Shown here: in pieces, positions 37,088-46,482 of the stretch
Layout: the number at the start of each line of letters is the position of its first letter
Numbering within the stretch: the first letter of the stretch is position 1
Source of the DNA: Kribbella caucasensis
GTDB lineage: Bacteria > Actinomycetota > Actinomycetes > Propionibacteriales > Kribbellaceae
Assembly: GCF_004361855.1 (NCBI RefSeq)
Contig: NZ_SNWQ01000005.1
Span: 165,610-229,609, forward strand
Length of the DNA stretch: 64,000 bases
Reading direction: 5' to 3'
Position numbers and translations under genes: made by a program
The notes under the pieces: model-generated
Seen by the model: the letters and a program-made list of their open reading frames with translations, nothing else
What the model was told of the DNA's origin: nothing
Databases searched by the model: none

Positions 37088-38731
37088 ATGACTAAGACTC
37101 CGACGACCGTTGCCCTGGTCACGCTGGGCTGTGCCCGCAATGATGTCGACTCCGAGGAACTGGCCGGCCGGCTCGAGGCCGGTGGCTTCCGGCTCGTCGA
37201 CGACGCCGCTGATGCGGACACCGTGGTGGTGAACACCTGCGGGTTCGTCGAGGCCGCGAAGAAGGACTCGGTCGACACACTGCTCGCCGCCTCCGACTAC
37301 AAGGAGTCCGGCCGGACCCAGGCCGTGGTCGCTGTCGGGTGTCTGGCCGAGCGGTACGGCGAACAGCTGGCAGAGGCGTTGCCGGAGACGGACGCGGTGC
37401 TCGGATTCGACGACTACGCGGACATTTCGGACCGGCTGCGGTCGATCCTCTCGGGTACGAAGCACCAGTCGCACGTACCGCGCGACCGCCGCAAGCTTCT
37501 CCCACTGGCACCCGCCGACCGCGCCCACGCCCACGGCGTCGCCCTCCCCGGTCACGGCGACTCCTCCACACCCGCTGGGGCTGAGCTCCCGGCGGGCGCT
37601 GAGCTCCCGGCGGGCGCTGAATTCCCGGCGGGCGCTGAGCTCCGCACGGACCAGGTGTCGTCCAACGGTTCGCAGTTGAAGGGCCGGATCGTGCAAGGGA
37701 CGAGTGCCGGCGGGCTCACCATCGACGCGCCTGACCTGATGGCGGCGCCGGCGAGCGGGCCCCGAGTGGTCCGGCGGCGGCTCGACGGCGGACCGATGGC
37801 CCCGCTGAAACTTGCTTCGGGATGCGACCGGCGCTGTGCGTTCTGCGCGATTCCGTCCTTCCGGGGTGCGTTCGTGTCGCGCCGTCCGACCGAGGTTCTC
37901 GCCGAGGCCCACTGGCTCGCGGAGAACGGCGTCCGCGAGGTCTTCCTGGTCTCCGAGAACTCGACCTCGTACGGCAAGGATCTGGGCGATCTCCGGCTGC
38001 TGGAGACCCTGGTCGCGGAGATCGCGGAGGTGCCCGGTCTGACCCGGGTGCGGGTCTCGTACCTGCAGCCGGCCGAGATGCGGCCGACCCTGATCAAGGC
38101 GATGGCGTCGACGCCCGGTGTGGTGCCGTACTTCGACCTGTCCTTCCAGCACGCATCCGGTTCGCTGCTGCGGCGAATGCGCCGGTTCGGCGATGCCGAA
38201 CGGTTCCTGGAGCTGATCGAGCTGGTGCGCGCCGAGGCCCCGACTGCCGGGATCCGGAGCAACGTGATCGTCGGCTTCCCGGGGGAGACCGAGGAGGATG
38301 TGGACATTCTCTGCGACTTCCTTTCCCGCGCCGGCCTGGACGCGATCGGGGTGTTCGGGTACTCGGACGAGGACGGCACCGAAGCGGAGACGTACGACGG
38401 CAAGCTGGACGAGGACACCATCGCCGCGCGGCTGGACCGGGTGACCCGGCTGGCCGAGGACGTGACGTCGGTGCGGGCAGAGGCCCGGATCGGCGAGACC
38501 GTCGAGGTCCTGGTCGAGTCGATCGACGGCGACACCGCCGAAGGACGCGCCGCGCACCAGGGCCCTGAGGTGGACGGTTCCACCACGCTGACCGGGCTGC
38601 CCGAGGACGTGACCGTGGGTGACCTGGTCACCGCCGAGGTCGTCGGCAGCGAGGGAGTCGACCTGATCGCGGAGTACGCCGCGCACGAGAGTCCCCGGGA
38701 AGTCGTCCCGGCAGCTAACCTGACCGCGTGA
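37088..38731 (+). CDS. rimO: Ribosomal protein S12 methylthiotransferase RimO
   Basis: A radical-SAM enzyme that adds a methylthio group to an Asp of ribosomal protein S12. It has an N-terminal UPF0004 domain with cysteines in [17 protein letters not shown] and VGCLAER, the radical-SAM motif CDRRCAFC (Cys246, 250, 253) and a C-terminal TRAM domain. At about 547 residues it is longer than the usual 430-490. The extra part (about 145-235) lies between the two domains and includes four copies of PAGAEL/F encoded by an 18-bp tandem repeat. The start is ATG 37088; CATACT (37075-37080) ends 7 bases before it. pgsA overlaps the stop. Confidence 0.95.
   Translation: MTKTPTTVALVTLGCARNDVDSEELAGRLEAGGFRLVDDAADADTVVVNTCGFVEAAKKDSVDTLLAASDYKESGRTQAVVAVGCLAERYGEQLAEALPETDAVLGFDDYADISDRLRSILSGTKHQSHVPRDRRKLLPLAPADRAHAHGVALPGHGDSSTPAGAELPAGAELPAGAEFPAGAELRTDQVSSNGSQLKGRIVQGTSAGGLTIDAPDLMAAPASGPRVVRRRLDGGPMAPLKLASGCDRRCAFCAIPSFRGAFVSRRPTEVLAEAHWLAENGVREVFLVSENSTSYGKDLGDLRLLETLVAEIAEVPGLTRVRVSYLQPAEMRPTLIKAMASTPGVVPYFDLSFQHASGSLLRRMRRFGDAERFLELIELVRAEAPTAGIRSNVIVGFPGETEEDVDILCDFLSRAGLDAIGVFGYSDEDGTEAETYDGKLDEDTIAARLDRVTRLAEDVTSVRAEARIGETVEVLVESIDGDTAEGRAAHQGPEVDGSTTLTGLPEDVTVGDLVTAEVVGSEGVDLIAEYAAHESPREVVPAANLTA
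37571..37642 (+). repeat. 18-bp tandem repeat inside rimO, four copies
   Basis: Four in-frame units at 37571-37588, 37589-37606, 37607-37624 and 37625-37642, consensus CCGGCGGGCGCTGAGCTC, encoding PAGAEL (PAGAEF in the third). Confidence 0.95.
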
Positions 38732-39351
38732 CCAACCCGCCGACGAATCCGGTGCCGCCCGCGGCCACCGGTCCGATCAGCGCGCCGAGCGCCTGGAACG
38801 TGGCCAACGCGCTGACCGTGCTGCGGCTCGTCCTGGTGCCGTTGTTCGTCTGGCTGCTCCTTCGCGACGGCGGCGCCGACGACGAGATCCGGTTGCTGGC
38901 CACGGCGGCCTTCGTCGTCGCGATCGTCACCGACCGGTTCGACGGCGACCTCGCGCGCCGGTGGAACCTGGTCACGAACTTCGGCAAGATCGCCGATCCG
39001 ATCGCCGACAAGGCACTCACCGGTGCCGCCTTCATCGGGCTGTCCATCCTCGGCGAGCTGCCCTGGTGGGTGACGATCGTCGTGATGGTCCGGGAGTGGG
39101 GGGTGACCGCCCTCCGATTCTGGGTGATCCGGGTCGGGGTGATGCCGGCCAGTCGCGGCGGCAAGCTGAAGACGGTGCTGCAGGCGATCGCACTTGGTCT
39201 CTACCTCCTTCCTTGGCAGTCGGTGGCTGTCCTGCACTGGACTGCCGTCGCGTTCATGGGCGCCGCTCTGCTGGTCACGATCGTCACCGGCCTCGACTAC
39301 GTCCGCCGGGCGCTCCGCCTCCACGCCGCCGCCAAACGCCCTCTGCCGTAG
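38728..39351 (+). CDS. pgsA: CDP-diacylglycerol-glycerol-3-phosphate 3-phosphatidyltransferase
   Basis: Makes phosphatidylglycerophosphate, the precursor of phosphatidylglycerol and cardiolipin, in the membrane. The 207-residue protein has an extended Pro-rich N-terminus, and its CDP-alcohol phosphotransferase motif DGxxAR-x8-G-x3-D-x3-D reads [20 protein letters not shown] and PIADK. Five to six hydrophobic segments are visible. GTG 38728 overlaps the rimO stop (GTGA). The rimO-pgsA-cinA order is conserved in actinobacteria. Confidence 0.95.
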   Translation: MTNPPTNPVPPAATGPISAPSAWNVANALTVLRLVLVPLFVWLLLRDGGADDEIRLLATAAFVVAIVTDRFDGDLARRWNLVTNFGKIADPIADKALTGAAFIGLSILGELPWWVTIVVMVREWGVTALRFWVIRVGVMPASRGGKLKTVLQAIALGLYLLPWQSVAVLHWTAVAFMGAALLVTIVTGLDYVRRALRLHAAAKRPLP

Positions 39352-39420
39352 TACGAGGGTGGAACGCCGGGAACACGCAAACCGCGGGCGTCTGAGCTGG
39401 TTGTGCTGGAGGCTGGACTG

Positions 39421-39915
39421 GTGAGCGAGAACGACGCCGATGCGGCACTTCAGACGTTGGTAGGGCTGCTGAAGCAGCGCGGCGAGACCGTGGCCACGGC
39501 CGAGTCCCTGACCGGCGGCATGGTCGGCGCCGCCCTGACCGACGTTCCTGGCGTCTCGGCGGTCTATCGCGGCGGCGTGGTCGTGTATGCCACCGACCTC
39601 AAGGCGACCCTGGCCGGCGTCCCTGCGGATCTCCTGGCAGCTGCCGGCCCGGTCCACCCCGACACGGCAGCTGCACTGGCGAGGGGCGTCCGCGAGCGCC
39701 TGGGAGCGACCTACGGACTGGCGACGACCGGTGTGGCGGGCCCGGACCCGCAGGGGGGCATCCAGGCCGGCACGGTGTTCGTCGCGGCTGCCGGACCTGC
39801 ATCAGTACGAGTCCAGCAGCTGTCGCTGACCGGTGATCGCACGGCCGTCCGCCGGGCCACCGTGGACGCCGTACTCCGTCTGGCGGCCGAACTGGTGGCG
39901 GAAGAACCGGGCTGA
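39421..39915 (+). CDS. cinA: CinA-family nicotinamide-nucleotide amidohydrolase domain protein
   Basis: A 164-residue stand-alone CinA C-terminal domain, the PncC-type deamidase of nicotinamide mononucleotide. Conserved blocks are [45 protein letters not shown] and the final [14 protein letters not shown]. The N-terminal MoCF-like domain of full-length CinA is absent, as is usual in this gene block. GTG 39421 is preferred over GTG 39403 because GGAGG (39408-39412) lies 8 bases before it. It is followed by the clgR-type gene. Confidence 0.93.
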   Translation: MSENDADAALQTLVGLLKQRGETVATAESLTGGMVGAALTDVPGVSAVYRGGVVVYATDLKATLAGVPADLLAAAGPVHPDTAAALARGVRERLGATYGLATTGVAGPDPQGGIQAGTVFVAAAGPASVRVQQLSLTGDRTAVRRATVDAVLRLAAELVAEEPG

Positions 39916-40078
39916 TCGGAGTGTTGAGACCACCATGGGCACAGGTAGGGCAGACTGGCACGGCACACCGAAGGTGGACATTGCGACGAGTAGTGACCCG
40001 GCAACAGGTACCGTTGATCCTCACGGGCGAGCTACGGTGCGAGTAGATTCGGTCCGACAGGCGGAAGGGAGAAACCTC

Positions 40079-40375
40079 ATGGTGCTGGTTCGTGGCCTTC
40101 TGGGCGACGTGCTGCGGCGCAAGCGGCTGCGCCAGGGGCGCACTCTGCGTGAGGTGTCTGCCGATGCCCGGGTCAGTCTGGGCTACCTCTCCGAGGTGGA
40201 GCGCGGTCAGAAGGAGGCCTCCAGTGAGCTGCTCGCGGCCATCTGCACGGCGTTGGACGTCCCGCTGTCGGCGATCTTCGCCGAGGTGAGCGAGGACCTG
40301 GCCCGCGAAGAGGCGCTGATCCTGACGCACCCGACCACCATCGAGCAGGCCGAGGTCGTCGCTTCCGCAGCTTGA
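40079..40375 (+). CDS. clgR: XRE-family regulator, ClgR/PopR type
   Basis: A 98-residue HTH regulator. The HTH reads [38 protein letters not shown] (in blocks: [29 protein letters not shown]), followed by [20 protein letters not shown]. ClgR activates clp protease and other stress genes in actinobacteria and is itself controlled by proteolysis via its C-terminus, here ending in VVASAA, an AA-type degron-like tail. The position after cinA is the conserved one. ATG 40079 is preceded by GGAAGGGAG. The longer open frame to the left overlaps cinA and has no family similarity. TAGATT (40044-40049) is a -10 candidate. Confidence 0.92.
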   Translation: MVLVRGLLGDVLRRKRLRQGRTLREVSADARVSLGYLSEVERGQKEASSELLAAICTALDVPLSAIFAEVSEDLAREEALILTHPTTIEQAEVVASAA

Positions 40376-40390
40376 TCCGGGCTCGAGGTC

Positions 40391-40416
40391 GCGCACCTGC
40401 GAAACAGCTGGTGCGC
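40391..40416. terminator. Hairpin between convergent clgR and DUF4262 genes
   Basis: GCGCACC (40391-40397) pairs with GGTGCGC (40410-40416) around a 12-base loop, in the 56-bp gap between two gene ends. Confidence 0.5.
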
Positions 40417-40431
40417 TCACTGCGTGGGTGC

Positions 40432-40893
40432 TCATCGTGCGTGTCCGCTCTCGGCCGGGCCGGCCGGTCGGTCCCGAAGGAAGGCGAGTGGGTCAGGCCA
40501 GAGGAGTTGCAGGGCGGGGAGCGGTGGTTCGCCGGGACGCCGGTAGAGGTCGTTCGCCGTCAGCAGGTGGGTCGACGAGTCCGGGAACCGGAGCAGCTCG
40601 GCCCGGTCCGGTGGTTGGTAGAACCCGCTGAGGTCGTCGCCCTCGTCGAAGTACATCCCGGTCATGATCGGATACGCGAGCTGTCTGAGCCCGTGGTACG
40701 CGTGGTCGGGTGAGCAGTCGAAGACGATGATCTCCGGATGCCGCACCCGGCTCAGCCCGACGGTGTAGGCGAAGCTCGGGTTCCGATCGCCCTCGCCCTC
40801 CACGTACTGCACGGTCCAGCCCTGCCGGCGGATGGACGTCATGATGCTCTCGAGGTGCTCCTGCTCGGACATCCCGTTGCACAGTTCACACAC
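40432..40893 (-). CDS. DUF4262 protein with LexA-box promoter
   Basis: A 153-residue protein of the DUF4262 family: CELCNGM at the N-terminus, the core FAYTVGLSRVRHPEIIVFDCSPDHAYHGLRQLA (in two blocks), and a C-terminal half with FPDSSTHLLTANDLY. No catalytic function is established for this family. GTG 40893 has GAGGAGA about 6 bases upstream. A perfect LexA box lies 20 bases upstream of the start, so the gene is predicted to be induced by DNA damage. It follows lhr and nei on the same strand. Confidence 0.88.
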   Translation of the reverse strand: MCELCNGMSEQEHLESIMTSIRRQGWTVQYVEGEGDRNPSFAYTVGLSRVRHPEIIVFDCSPDHAYHGLRQLAYPIMTGMYFDEGDDLSGFYQPPDRAELLRFPDSSTHLLTANDLYRRPGEPPLPALQLLWPDPLAFLRDRPAGPAESGHAR

Positions 40894-40912
40894 GGCTCGT
40901 CTCCTCTCTGGT

Positions 40913-40928
40913 TCGAACAGATGTTCGA
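40913..40928 (-). promoter_or_regulatory. LexA (SOS) box of the DUF4262 gene
   Basis: TCGAACAGATGTTCGA is an exact match to the actinobacterial/Gram-positive SOS box TCGAAC-N4-GTTCGA. It sits between the nei stop (40981) and the DUF4262 start (40893), with the DUF4262 ribosome site immediately downstream. Nei is the only other neighbour and has its 3' end here, so the DUF4262 gene is the target. Confidence 0.85.
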
Positions 40929-40980
40929 TCTGTCAGAGAAGATATCCGGGTTCCGGGCTGGGAAAGACGTTGTCCACAGG

Positions 40981-41766
40981 TCAGTTCTCGGGTTGGCAGC
41001 TGGGGCACCAGTAGCTGATGCGATCGCGTGGCGGTTCTCCGATCGGAGCCGTCAGGATCGTGGCGCCACAGCGGCGGCAAGGTTTCCCGGCGCGCTCGAA
41101 GACCCACGAGCGCTGCCCCGGCCGGTCGACCCCCGTGCTGACCTGGCCAGCGCGCCCGAGATTGGACTTCATCAGCCGCCGGGCCAGGCCGACGGTTGCG
41201 CCCAGATCGACCGTCGAGACCGGCTTCCACGGATGAAGGCCGAGGAGGAAGCAGACCTCGGTACGGTAGAAGTTCCCGATCCCGGCCAGATTCCGCTGGT
41301 CGAGGAGGGCCTCGCTGATGGTGCGAGAGGGGTCGGCGGAGAGGTTCGCGACAGCCGCGGCACGGTCGAAGTCAGGCGATAGCAGATCGGGCCCCAGATG
41401 ACCCACCACGCTCTCCTCGTCGGCGGTCGCCACCAGTTCGAGCACCGGTAGCCGATACCCGACGGCGGCCCAGTCAGCGTTCTCGAGGACGACGCGCACC
41501 TGATGGTCGGGTCCGCCCTTCCAGCGCTCGCCTGGCCGGTACAGATGCCAGCTCCCGTCCATCCGGAAGTGGCTGTGGATCGTCACGCCGCCGGACATGC
41601 GCATCAACAGGTGTTTGCCGCGCGCAACGACCTCGAGCACGCTCTGCCCGGCGAGATCGGTCGTCGCCAGCGTCGGCACCCGAAAGTCGGTCCCGGTCAG
41701 CTCCTTCCCGGCCAACGCCTGATGAAGCCGCTTGGCAGCCCGCCAGACGGTGTCCCCCTCAGGCAT
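40981..41766 (-). CDS. nei: Endonuclease VIII-type DNA glycosylase/AP lyase (Fpg/Nei family)
   Basis: Removes oxidised bases and cleaves the AP site in base-excision repair. The 261-residue protein begins MPEGDTVWR, with the catalytic Pro2/Glu3 after Met removal. It has the conserved Lys in VVARGKHLLMR, the H2TH domain LLDQRNLAGIGNFYRTEVCF, and a C-terminal zinc finger with CRRCGATI and CPSCQ. It lies 23 bp after lhr, as in mycobacteria where nei and lhr are adjacent, and is probably expressed from the lhr promoter. Confidence 0.95.
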   Translation of the reverse strand: MPEGDTVWRAAKRLHQALAGKELTGTDFRVPTLATTDLAGQSVLEVVARGKHLLMRMSGGVTIHSHFRMDGSWHLYRPGERWKGGPDHQVRVVLENADWAAVGYRLPVLELVATADEESVVGHLGPDLLSPDFDRAAAVANLSADPSRTISEALLDQRNLAGIGNFYRTEVCFLLGLHPWKPVSTVDLGATVGLARRLMKSNLGRAGQVSTGVDRPGQRSWVFERAGKPCRRCGATILTAPIGEPPRDRISYWCPSCQPEN

Positions 41767-41789
41767 CGCTCACCACCTCAGCCAACCCC

Positions 41790-44700
41790 TCAGGCGCGCA
41801 GCCGCAGTCCTCGTGGCGTCGCGTGGAAACCGGCCTTGGCCAACGCATCCCCGAACGCCGTATGCCGCACCTGCTCGCCATCAGCCGTCTCGACGCTGAG
41901 CTTGCCCAGATGCCCATCCCGGATCGCCAGCGCCAACGCATCCACAGCGGGCTGCAAGGACTCTGGCTCCTCGGTGAAGCTCAGCACCGTCCGCCCGCCA
42001 CGCTCGACGTAGACGATCAGCCGCCCGTCCACGAGCACGACCAGCGCACCCGCCTTCCGCCCAGGTCTGTGCCCACCCGCGTTCTCCCGCTCCGGCCACG
42101 GCAGCGCGGCACCATACGGATTCGCCGGATCAGACGCAGCCAGCACGACGGCGCGCGCAGCCGGTTCCTCCTTCTTCCCACGACCACGTTCAAGCGGACG
42201 TACCACGGAGCCTGGATCAACCCCAGTCGGCAGTTCCGCCAACGCACGCAGCCGATCAACAGCCCCAGGCAACGCGAACTGGGCCGCCCCCAGCCCGGCC
42301 ACGAAGTACCCCCGCCGACAACGTCCCGACTCCTCAAAGGCACTCAGTACCTTGTAAACGGCCGCAAACCCACCCGGCGTTCGCTCGGTCATCACCGACC
42401 CGCGGGTGACGATCCCGTACCGATCGAGCAAGGTCTCCGCCGCCGCATGTGCTCGCCGAGTCGCATCCGGATTCCGCGCGGGCAGGAGCGACCATCGACC
42501 TCCAGCAGTCGGCGGACCACTCCGCGCGGGCATCGCCGGACGCCCCGGACGAATCGGCCGCCCCGGCCGCGCGCGCGGCGTAGTACGGCGGGTCCGGTGA
42601 CTGCCTCGGCCGCCCCCGACCAGGGAGCGGATCGGGGCCAGAGTGTCGTTCGTCAGATGCCCGGCCCAGGCGAGATCCCACAGGATCCCGGCCAGCGTCT
42701 GGTCGTCCACGGTCCCGACAGACGAACCGACCACATCGCTCAACTGCCGGAAGAAGAACGCTCCACCGCCGGCCAACGCGTCGAGCACCGCCTGGTGCGT
42801 CTCGCCAAGCTCCAGAGCCGGATCCGGATCAGGCAAAGTCAGATCGCAGTTGTCGGCCAGATGCAACGACACCCACCCGTCCGTCCCCGGCAGCGAACCC
42901 GACCCGGCCCACACCACCTCACCCGTCGCCGTCAGCTCGTCGAGCATGGACGGCTGGTACCCCGGCACTCGCGACGGCAACACGATCGACTCGAGCGCGG
43001 ACGCCGGCACAGCACACCCGGCCAACTGCTCGACGGCTCCCAGCAGTACGTCGTACCCCCGGCCGCGGCTGCTCGTGATCCCTTGCCAAGCGGGCAGGAA
43101 TCGCGCCAGCGCAGCGGGATCGACCGGCTCGACCTCCTTCCGGAGCGCGGCCAGCGACCGACGCCGGAGCAAGCGCAGGATCTCGGCATCGCACCACTCC
43201 AACGCGATCCCACCCGGCAAGAACTCGCCCTCGACGACCCGGCCTGCCGAACTCAACCGGCGCAACGCATCCGTCACCACGGCAACGCCGATCCCGAAAT
43301 GCGTCGCAAGATCGATCGCCCGGAACGGCCCATGCGTCCGCGCATACCGCGACACCAGGTCGCCCAGCGGATCCGCAACCGGCTCGGCATGCGCCTCGGC
43401 AACTCCAGGCGGCACCGGCACGCCGAGGGCGTCGCGCAAGCGGGCGACATCTTCGACCACTGCCCACCGGTGTTCGCCGGCGATACGGACTCGAACCACC
43501 CGACGCGCGGCAGCCAAGTCGGTCAACCAGGACTCCGCGTCAGCGCCATCCGCACAACGCTGGGACGCCTCGGCGACCGACAGCGGCCCGACCAGCCGCA
43601 GTACGTCGAACAGTCCCTCCGCATCGCGCGCGCGACGGTCCTCGGCCAGCCGCTGGAGCTCGGCCTCGGTCCGCAACACCACTTCGGCGTCGAGCAGCTC
43701 GCGAAGCTCTGTCCGCCCGAGCAACTCGGCCAGCAGGCTCTGGTCCAACGCCAGCGCGGCCGCGCGCTTCTCGGCCAGCGGCGCGTCGCCCTCGTACATG
43801 AAGGCGCCCACATACCCGAACAGCAACGACTTCGCGAACGGCGACGCCTCGGCCGTCTCGACCTCGACGACGGAGATCCGGCGCTCGCCGACCCCGGTGA
43901 GCAGATCCTTCAACGCATCGAGGTCGTAGACGTCCTGCAGCACCTCACGCAAGGTCTCCAGCACGATCGGGAACGACCCGTATTTGCTGGCCACACTCAA
44001 CAACTGGGCCGATCGCTGCCGCTGCTGCCACAACGGCGACCGGCGACCCGGATTGCGCCGGGGGAGCAACAGCGCACGAGCCGCGCACTCCCGGAAGCGA
44101 GCGGCGAACAACGCCGACCCACCGACCTCGGCCGTGACCAGATCCTCGATCTCCGCGGGATCGAAGAGCACCAGCTCGGCACCGGGCGGCGGCTCGTCGG
44201 TCTCCGGCAACCGCAGCACGATCCCGTCATCACCCGAGACCGACTGCGCATCCATCCCGTATCGCTCGCGCAGGCGCGCCGCGATCGCCAGCGCCCACGG
44301 TCCGTGGACCTGACCGCCATACGGCGAGTGGATGCACACTCGCCAGTCGCCCAGCTCGTCGCGGAACCGCTCGACCACGATGGTCACGTCGTCCGGCACC
44401 CGGCTGGTCGCCTCGCGTTGCTCGCGGAGATAAGAGACCAGGTTGTTCGCCGCGAACTCGTCCAGACCGGCGTCGAGCGCCCGTTTGACCGCCTTCGCCG
44501 GTGGCAGCGAGGCCATCGTCCGGACGAAGGCACCGGTCGCCGCCCCGAGCTCGGCCGGCCGCCCGACGGCATCACCCTTCCAGAACGGGAGCCGCCCTGG
44601 CTGACCGGGCGCGGGCGAGACCAGGACCCGGTCGTGGGTGATGTCCTCGATCCGCCAACTGGACGCGCCGAGGGTGAACACATCGCCGACGCGGGACTCG

Positions 44701-46394
44701 TAGACCATCTCCTCGTCGAGCTCGCCGACGCGGTGGTTCGTGGATTCGCCGACCAGGAACACGCCGAACAGCCCGCGATCCGGGATCGTGCCGCCACTCG
44801 TCACCGCGAGCCGCTGCGCACCCGGCCGCCCCGAGATCTCGCCACTCACCCGGTCGAACACGATCCGCGGCCGCAACTCGGCGAACTCGTCCGACGGATA
44901 CCGCCCGGACAACATGTCCAGCACCCCGTCGTACGCCGAACGGGGCAAGCCGGCGAACGGGGCGGCCCGGCGTACCAGACTGAACAGCTCGTCGACGTCG
45001 AGAGTGTCGAGCGCCACGATCGAGACGACCTGCTGGGCGAGCACGTCGAGCGGGTTCGCCGGGATGTGCAGGCTCTCGATCAGGCCCTCGCGCATCCGCT
45101 GCACCACGACGGCCGTGTCGACCAGGTCCCCGCGGAACTTGGGGAACAGCACACCCCTCGACACCGCGCCGACCTGGTGGCCCGCGCGCCCGACACGTTG
45201 CAGACCGCTGGCCACCGACGGCGGCGCCTCGACCTGGACGACGAGGTCGACGGCGCCCATGTCGATCCCGAGCTCCAGACTGCTCGTCGCGACCACGCAC
45301 GGCAGCCGCCCGGACTTCAGGTCGGCCTCGATCAACGCGCGCTGCTCCTTGCTCACCGAACCGTGATGCGAGCGGGCGATCAACGTCGGCGCCGCGAGCG
45401 ATGCACCCGATTGAGCCATCACCTGTGCGGGCTTGCCGAGCTCGGGGAGCTCCAGCTCGGCCCGCTCGGCGGCGATCTCGTTCAGCCGGGCTGTCAGCCG
45501 CTCGGCCAGCCGGCGGGAGTTGGTGAAGACGATGGTCGACCGATGAGCCGAGATCAGGTCGAAGACATGCTCCTCGACATGCGGCCAGATCGACGCGTGC
45601 TGGGGCGGACCCGCCGCCGGCCCGGAGGTCTCGACCTCGGTCGCCGCCAGCTCGGCCATGTCCTCGACCGGCACGACGACGCTGAGGTCCCACTGCTTCG
45701 TGTACTTCGGCTGGACCACTTTCACCGGCCGCTCGCCCCCGAGGAACCGCGCGACCTCGTCGACCGGCCGCACGGTCGCGGACAACCCGATCCGCTGCGC
45801 CGGCTTGGGCAGCAACGCGTCCAGCCGCTCCAACGTCAACGCCAGATGGGCGCCCCGCTTCGTCCCGGCGACAGCGTGCACCTCGTCGACGATCACGGTC
45901 TCCACCCCTCGCAGCGACTCACGGGCCTGCGAGGTGAGCAGCAGGAACAGTGACTCCGGGGTGGTGATCAGTACGTCGGACGGCTTGGTCGTGAACCTCC
46001 GCCGCTCGTTGGCAGGCGTGTCCCCCGAGCGCACCGCGACCTCGACCTCCATCGGCGCCTCGCCCAGCCGTCGTGCGGTCTCGCGGATGCCGATCAGCGG
46101 AGCCCGGAGATTTCGCTCGACGTCGACCGCCAGCGCCTTCAGCGGGGACACGTAGAGCACCCGGCAGCGCAGCTTCGGGTCGTCCGGTGGGGGAGACGTG
46201 GCCAGCCGATCCAGCGCCCAGAGGAAGGCGGCCAGCGTCTTGCCCGAGCCGGTGGGCGCGACGACCAGTGCGTCCCGGCCCGCGGTGATCGCGTCCCACG
46301 CCTCGAGCTGGGCCGGGGTGGCCGCCTCGAAGACGTCGCCGAACCACGCCCGGGTGGCGGGCGAGAATCGGCTCAACGCGGTGGACTTCTGCAC
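41790..46394 (-). CDS. lhr: Lhr-family DNA repair helicase
   Basis: A large superfamily 2 3'-5' DNA translocase/helicase. The protein of about 1534 residues has motif I APTGSGKT (near residue 50), the Walker B box IVDEVHAVAG, motif III SATVRP, ELGIDMGAVDLV and motif VI LQRVGRAGHQ. These are followed by the Lhr winged-helix, beta-barrel and long Lhr C-terminal domains (from about 870). The frame stays open to 47054 but that part is antisense to the lipoprotein gene. GTG 46394 is favoured over GTG 46400 because CAAGAT lies exactly 7 bases before it, behind a RecA-NDp element. Mycobacterial lhr is a mitomycin-induced gene, in agreement. Confidence 0.95.
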   Translation of the reverse strand: MQKSTALSRFSPATRAWFGDVFEAATPAQLEAWDAITAGRDALVVAPTGSGKTLAAFLWALDRLATSPPPDDPKLRCRVLYVSPLKALAVDVERNLRAPLIGIRETARRLGEAPMEVEVAVRSGDTPANERRRFTTKPSDVLITTPESLFLLLTSQARESLRGVETVIVDEVHAVAGTKRGAHLALTLERLDALLPKPAQRIGLSATVRPVDEVARFLGGERPVKVVQPKYTKQWDLSVVVPVEDMAELAATEVETSGPAAGPPQHASIWPHVEEHVFDLISAHRSTIVFTNSRRLAERLTARLNEIAAERAELELPELGKPAQVMAQSGASLAAPTLIARSHHGSVSKEQRALIEADLKSGRLPCVVATSSLELGIDMGAVDLVVQVEAPPSVASGLQRVGRAGHQVGAVSRGVLFPKFRGDLVDTAVVVQRMREGLIESLHIPANPLDVLAQQVVSIVALDTLDVDELFSLVRRAAPFAGLPRSAYDGVLDMLSGRYPSDEFAELRPRIVFDRVSGEISGRPGAQRLAVTSGGTIPDRGLFGVFLVGESTNHRVGELDEEMVYESRVGDVFTLGASSWRIEDITHDRVLVSPAPGQPGRLPFWKGDAVGRPAELGAATGAFVRTMASLPPAKAVKRALDAGLDEFAANNLVSYLREQREATSRVPDDVTIVVERFRDELGDWRVCIHSPYGGQVHGPWALAIAARLRERYGMDAQSVSGDDGIVLRLPETDEPPPGAELVLFDPAEIEDLVTAEVGGSALFAARFRECAARALLLPRRNPGRRSPLWQQRQRSAQLLSVASKYGSFPIVLETLREVLQDVYDLDALKDLLTGVGERRISVVEVETAEASPFAKSLLFGYVGAFMYEGDAPLAEKRAAALALDQSLLAELLGRTELRELLDAEVVLRTEAELQRLAEDRRARDAEGLFDVLRLVGPLSVAEASQRCADGADAESWLTDLAAARRVVRVRIAGEHRWAVVEDVARLRDALGVPVPPGVAEAHAEPVADPLGDLVSRYARTHGPFRAIDLATHFGIGVAVVTDALRRLSSAGRVVEGEFLPGGIALEWCDAEILRLLRRRSLAALRKEVEPVDPAALARFLPAWQGITSSRGRGYDVLLGAVEQLAGCAVPASALESIVLPSRVPGYQPSMLDELTATGEVVWAGSGSLPGTDGWVSLHLADNCDLTLPDPDPALELGETHQAVLDALAGGGAFFFRQLSDVVGSSVGTVDDQTLAGILWDLAWAGHLTNDTLAPIRSLVGGGRGSHRTRRTTPRARPGRPIRPGRPAMPARSGPPTAGGRWSLLPARNPDATRRAHAAAETLLDRYGIVTRGSVMTERTPGGFAAVYKVLSAFEESGRCRRGYFVAGLGAAQFALPGAVDRLRALAELPTGVDPGSVVRPLERGRGKKEEPAARAVVLAASDPANPYGAALPWPERENAGGHRPGRKAGALVVLVDGRLIVYVERGGRTVLSFTEEPESLQPAVDALALAIRDGHLGKLSVETADGEQVRHTAFGDALAKAGFHATPRGLRLRA

Positions 46395-46401
46395 GTCCAC
46401 T

Positions 46402-46424
46402 ATCTTGCCGGGTGGCTCCGACAG
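46402..46424 (-). promoter_or_regulatory. RecA-NDp/PafBC-type damage-inducible promoter of lhr
   Basis: On the minus strand CTGTCGGAG (46424-46416), an 8-base gap and CAAGAT (46407-46402). This fits the LexA-independent motif TTGTCRGTG-N8-TAnnnT at 7 of 9 positions in the upstream element and at the key A and T of the -10. Transcription starting 7 bases downstream would begin at the GTG of lhr at 46394. Confidence 0.6.
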
Positions 46425-46482
46425 TTTTTCGCGGACGGCTCCGGAGGCGTTGTTGTCCCCCTCTTCTGGAATGATCGGCGGC

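Noticed and set aside
35672-38686. A 1004-residue open frame on the minus strand
   Set aside because: It is antisense to rimO, the RodZ-like gene and part of the PH-like gene, all of which have clear family motifs.
37552-39657. A 701-residue open frame on the minus strand
   Set aside because: Antisense to rimO, pgsA and cinA; no family signature.
41823-45953. A 1376-residue open frame on the plus strand
   Set aside because: It is exactly antisense to lhr, with no motifs and an Arg/Pro/His-rich composition typical of shadow frames in high-GC DNA.
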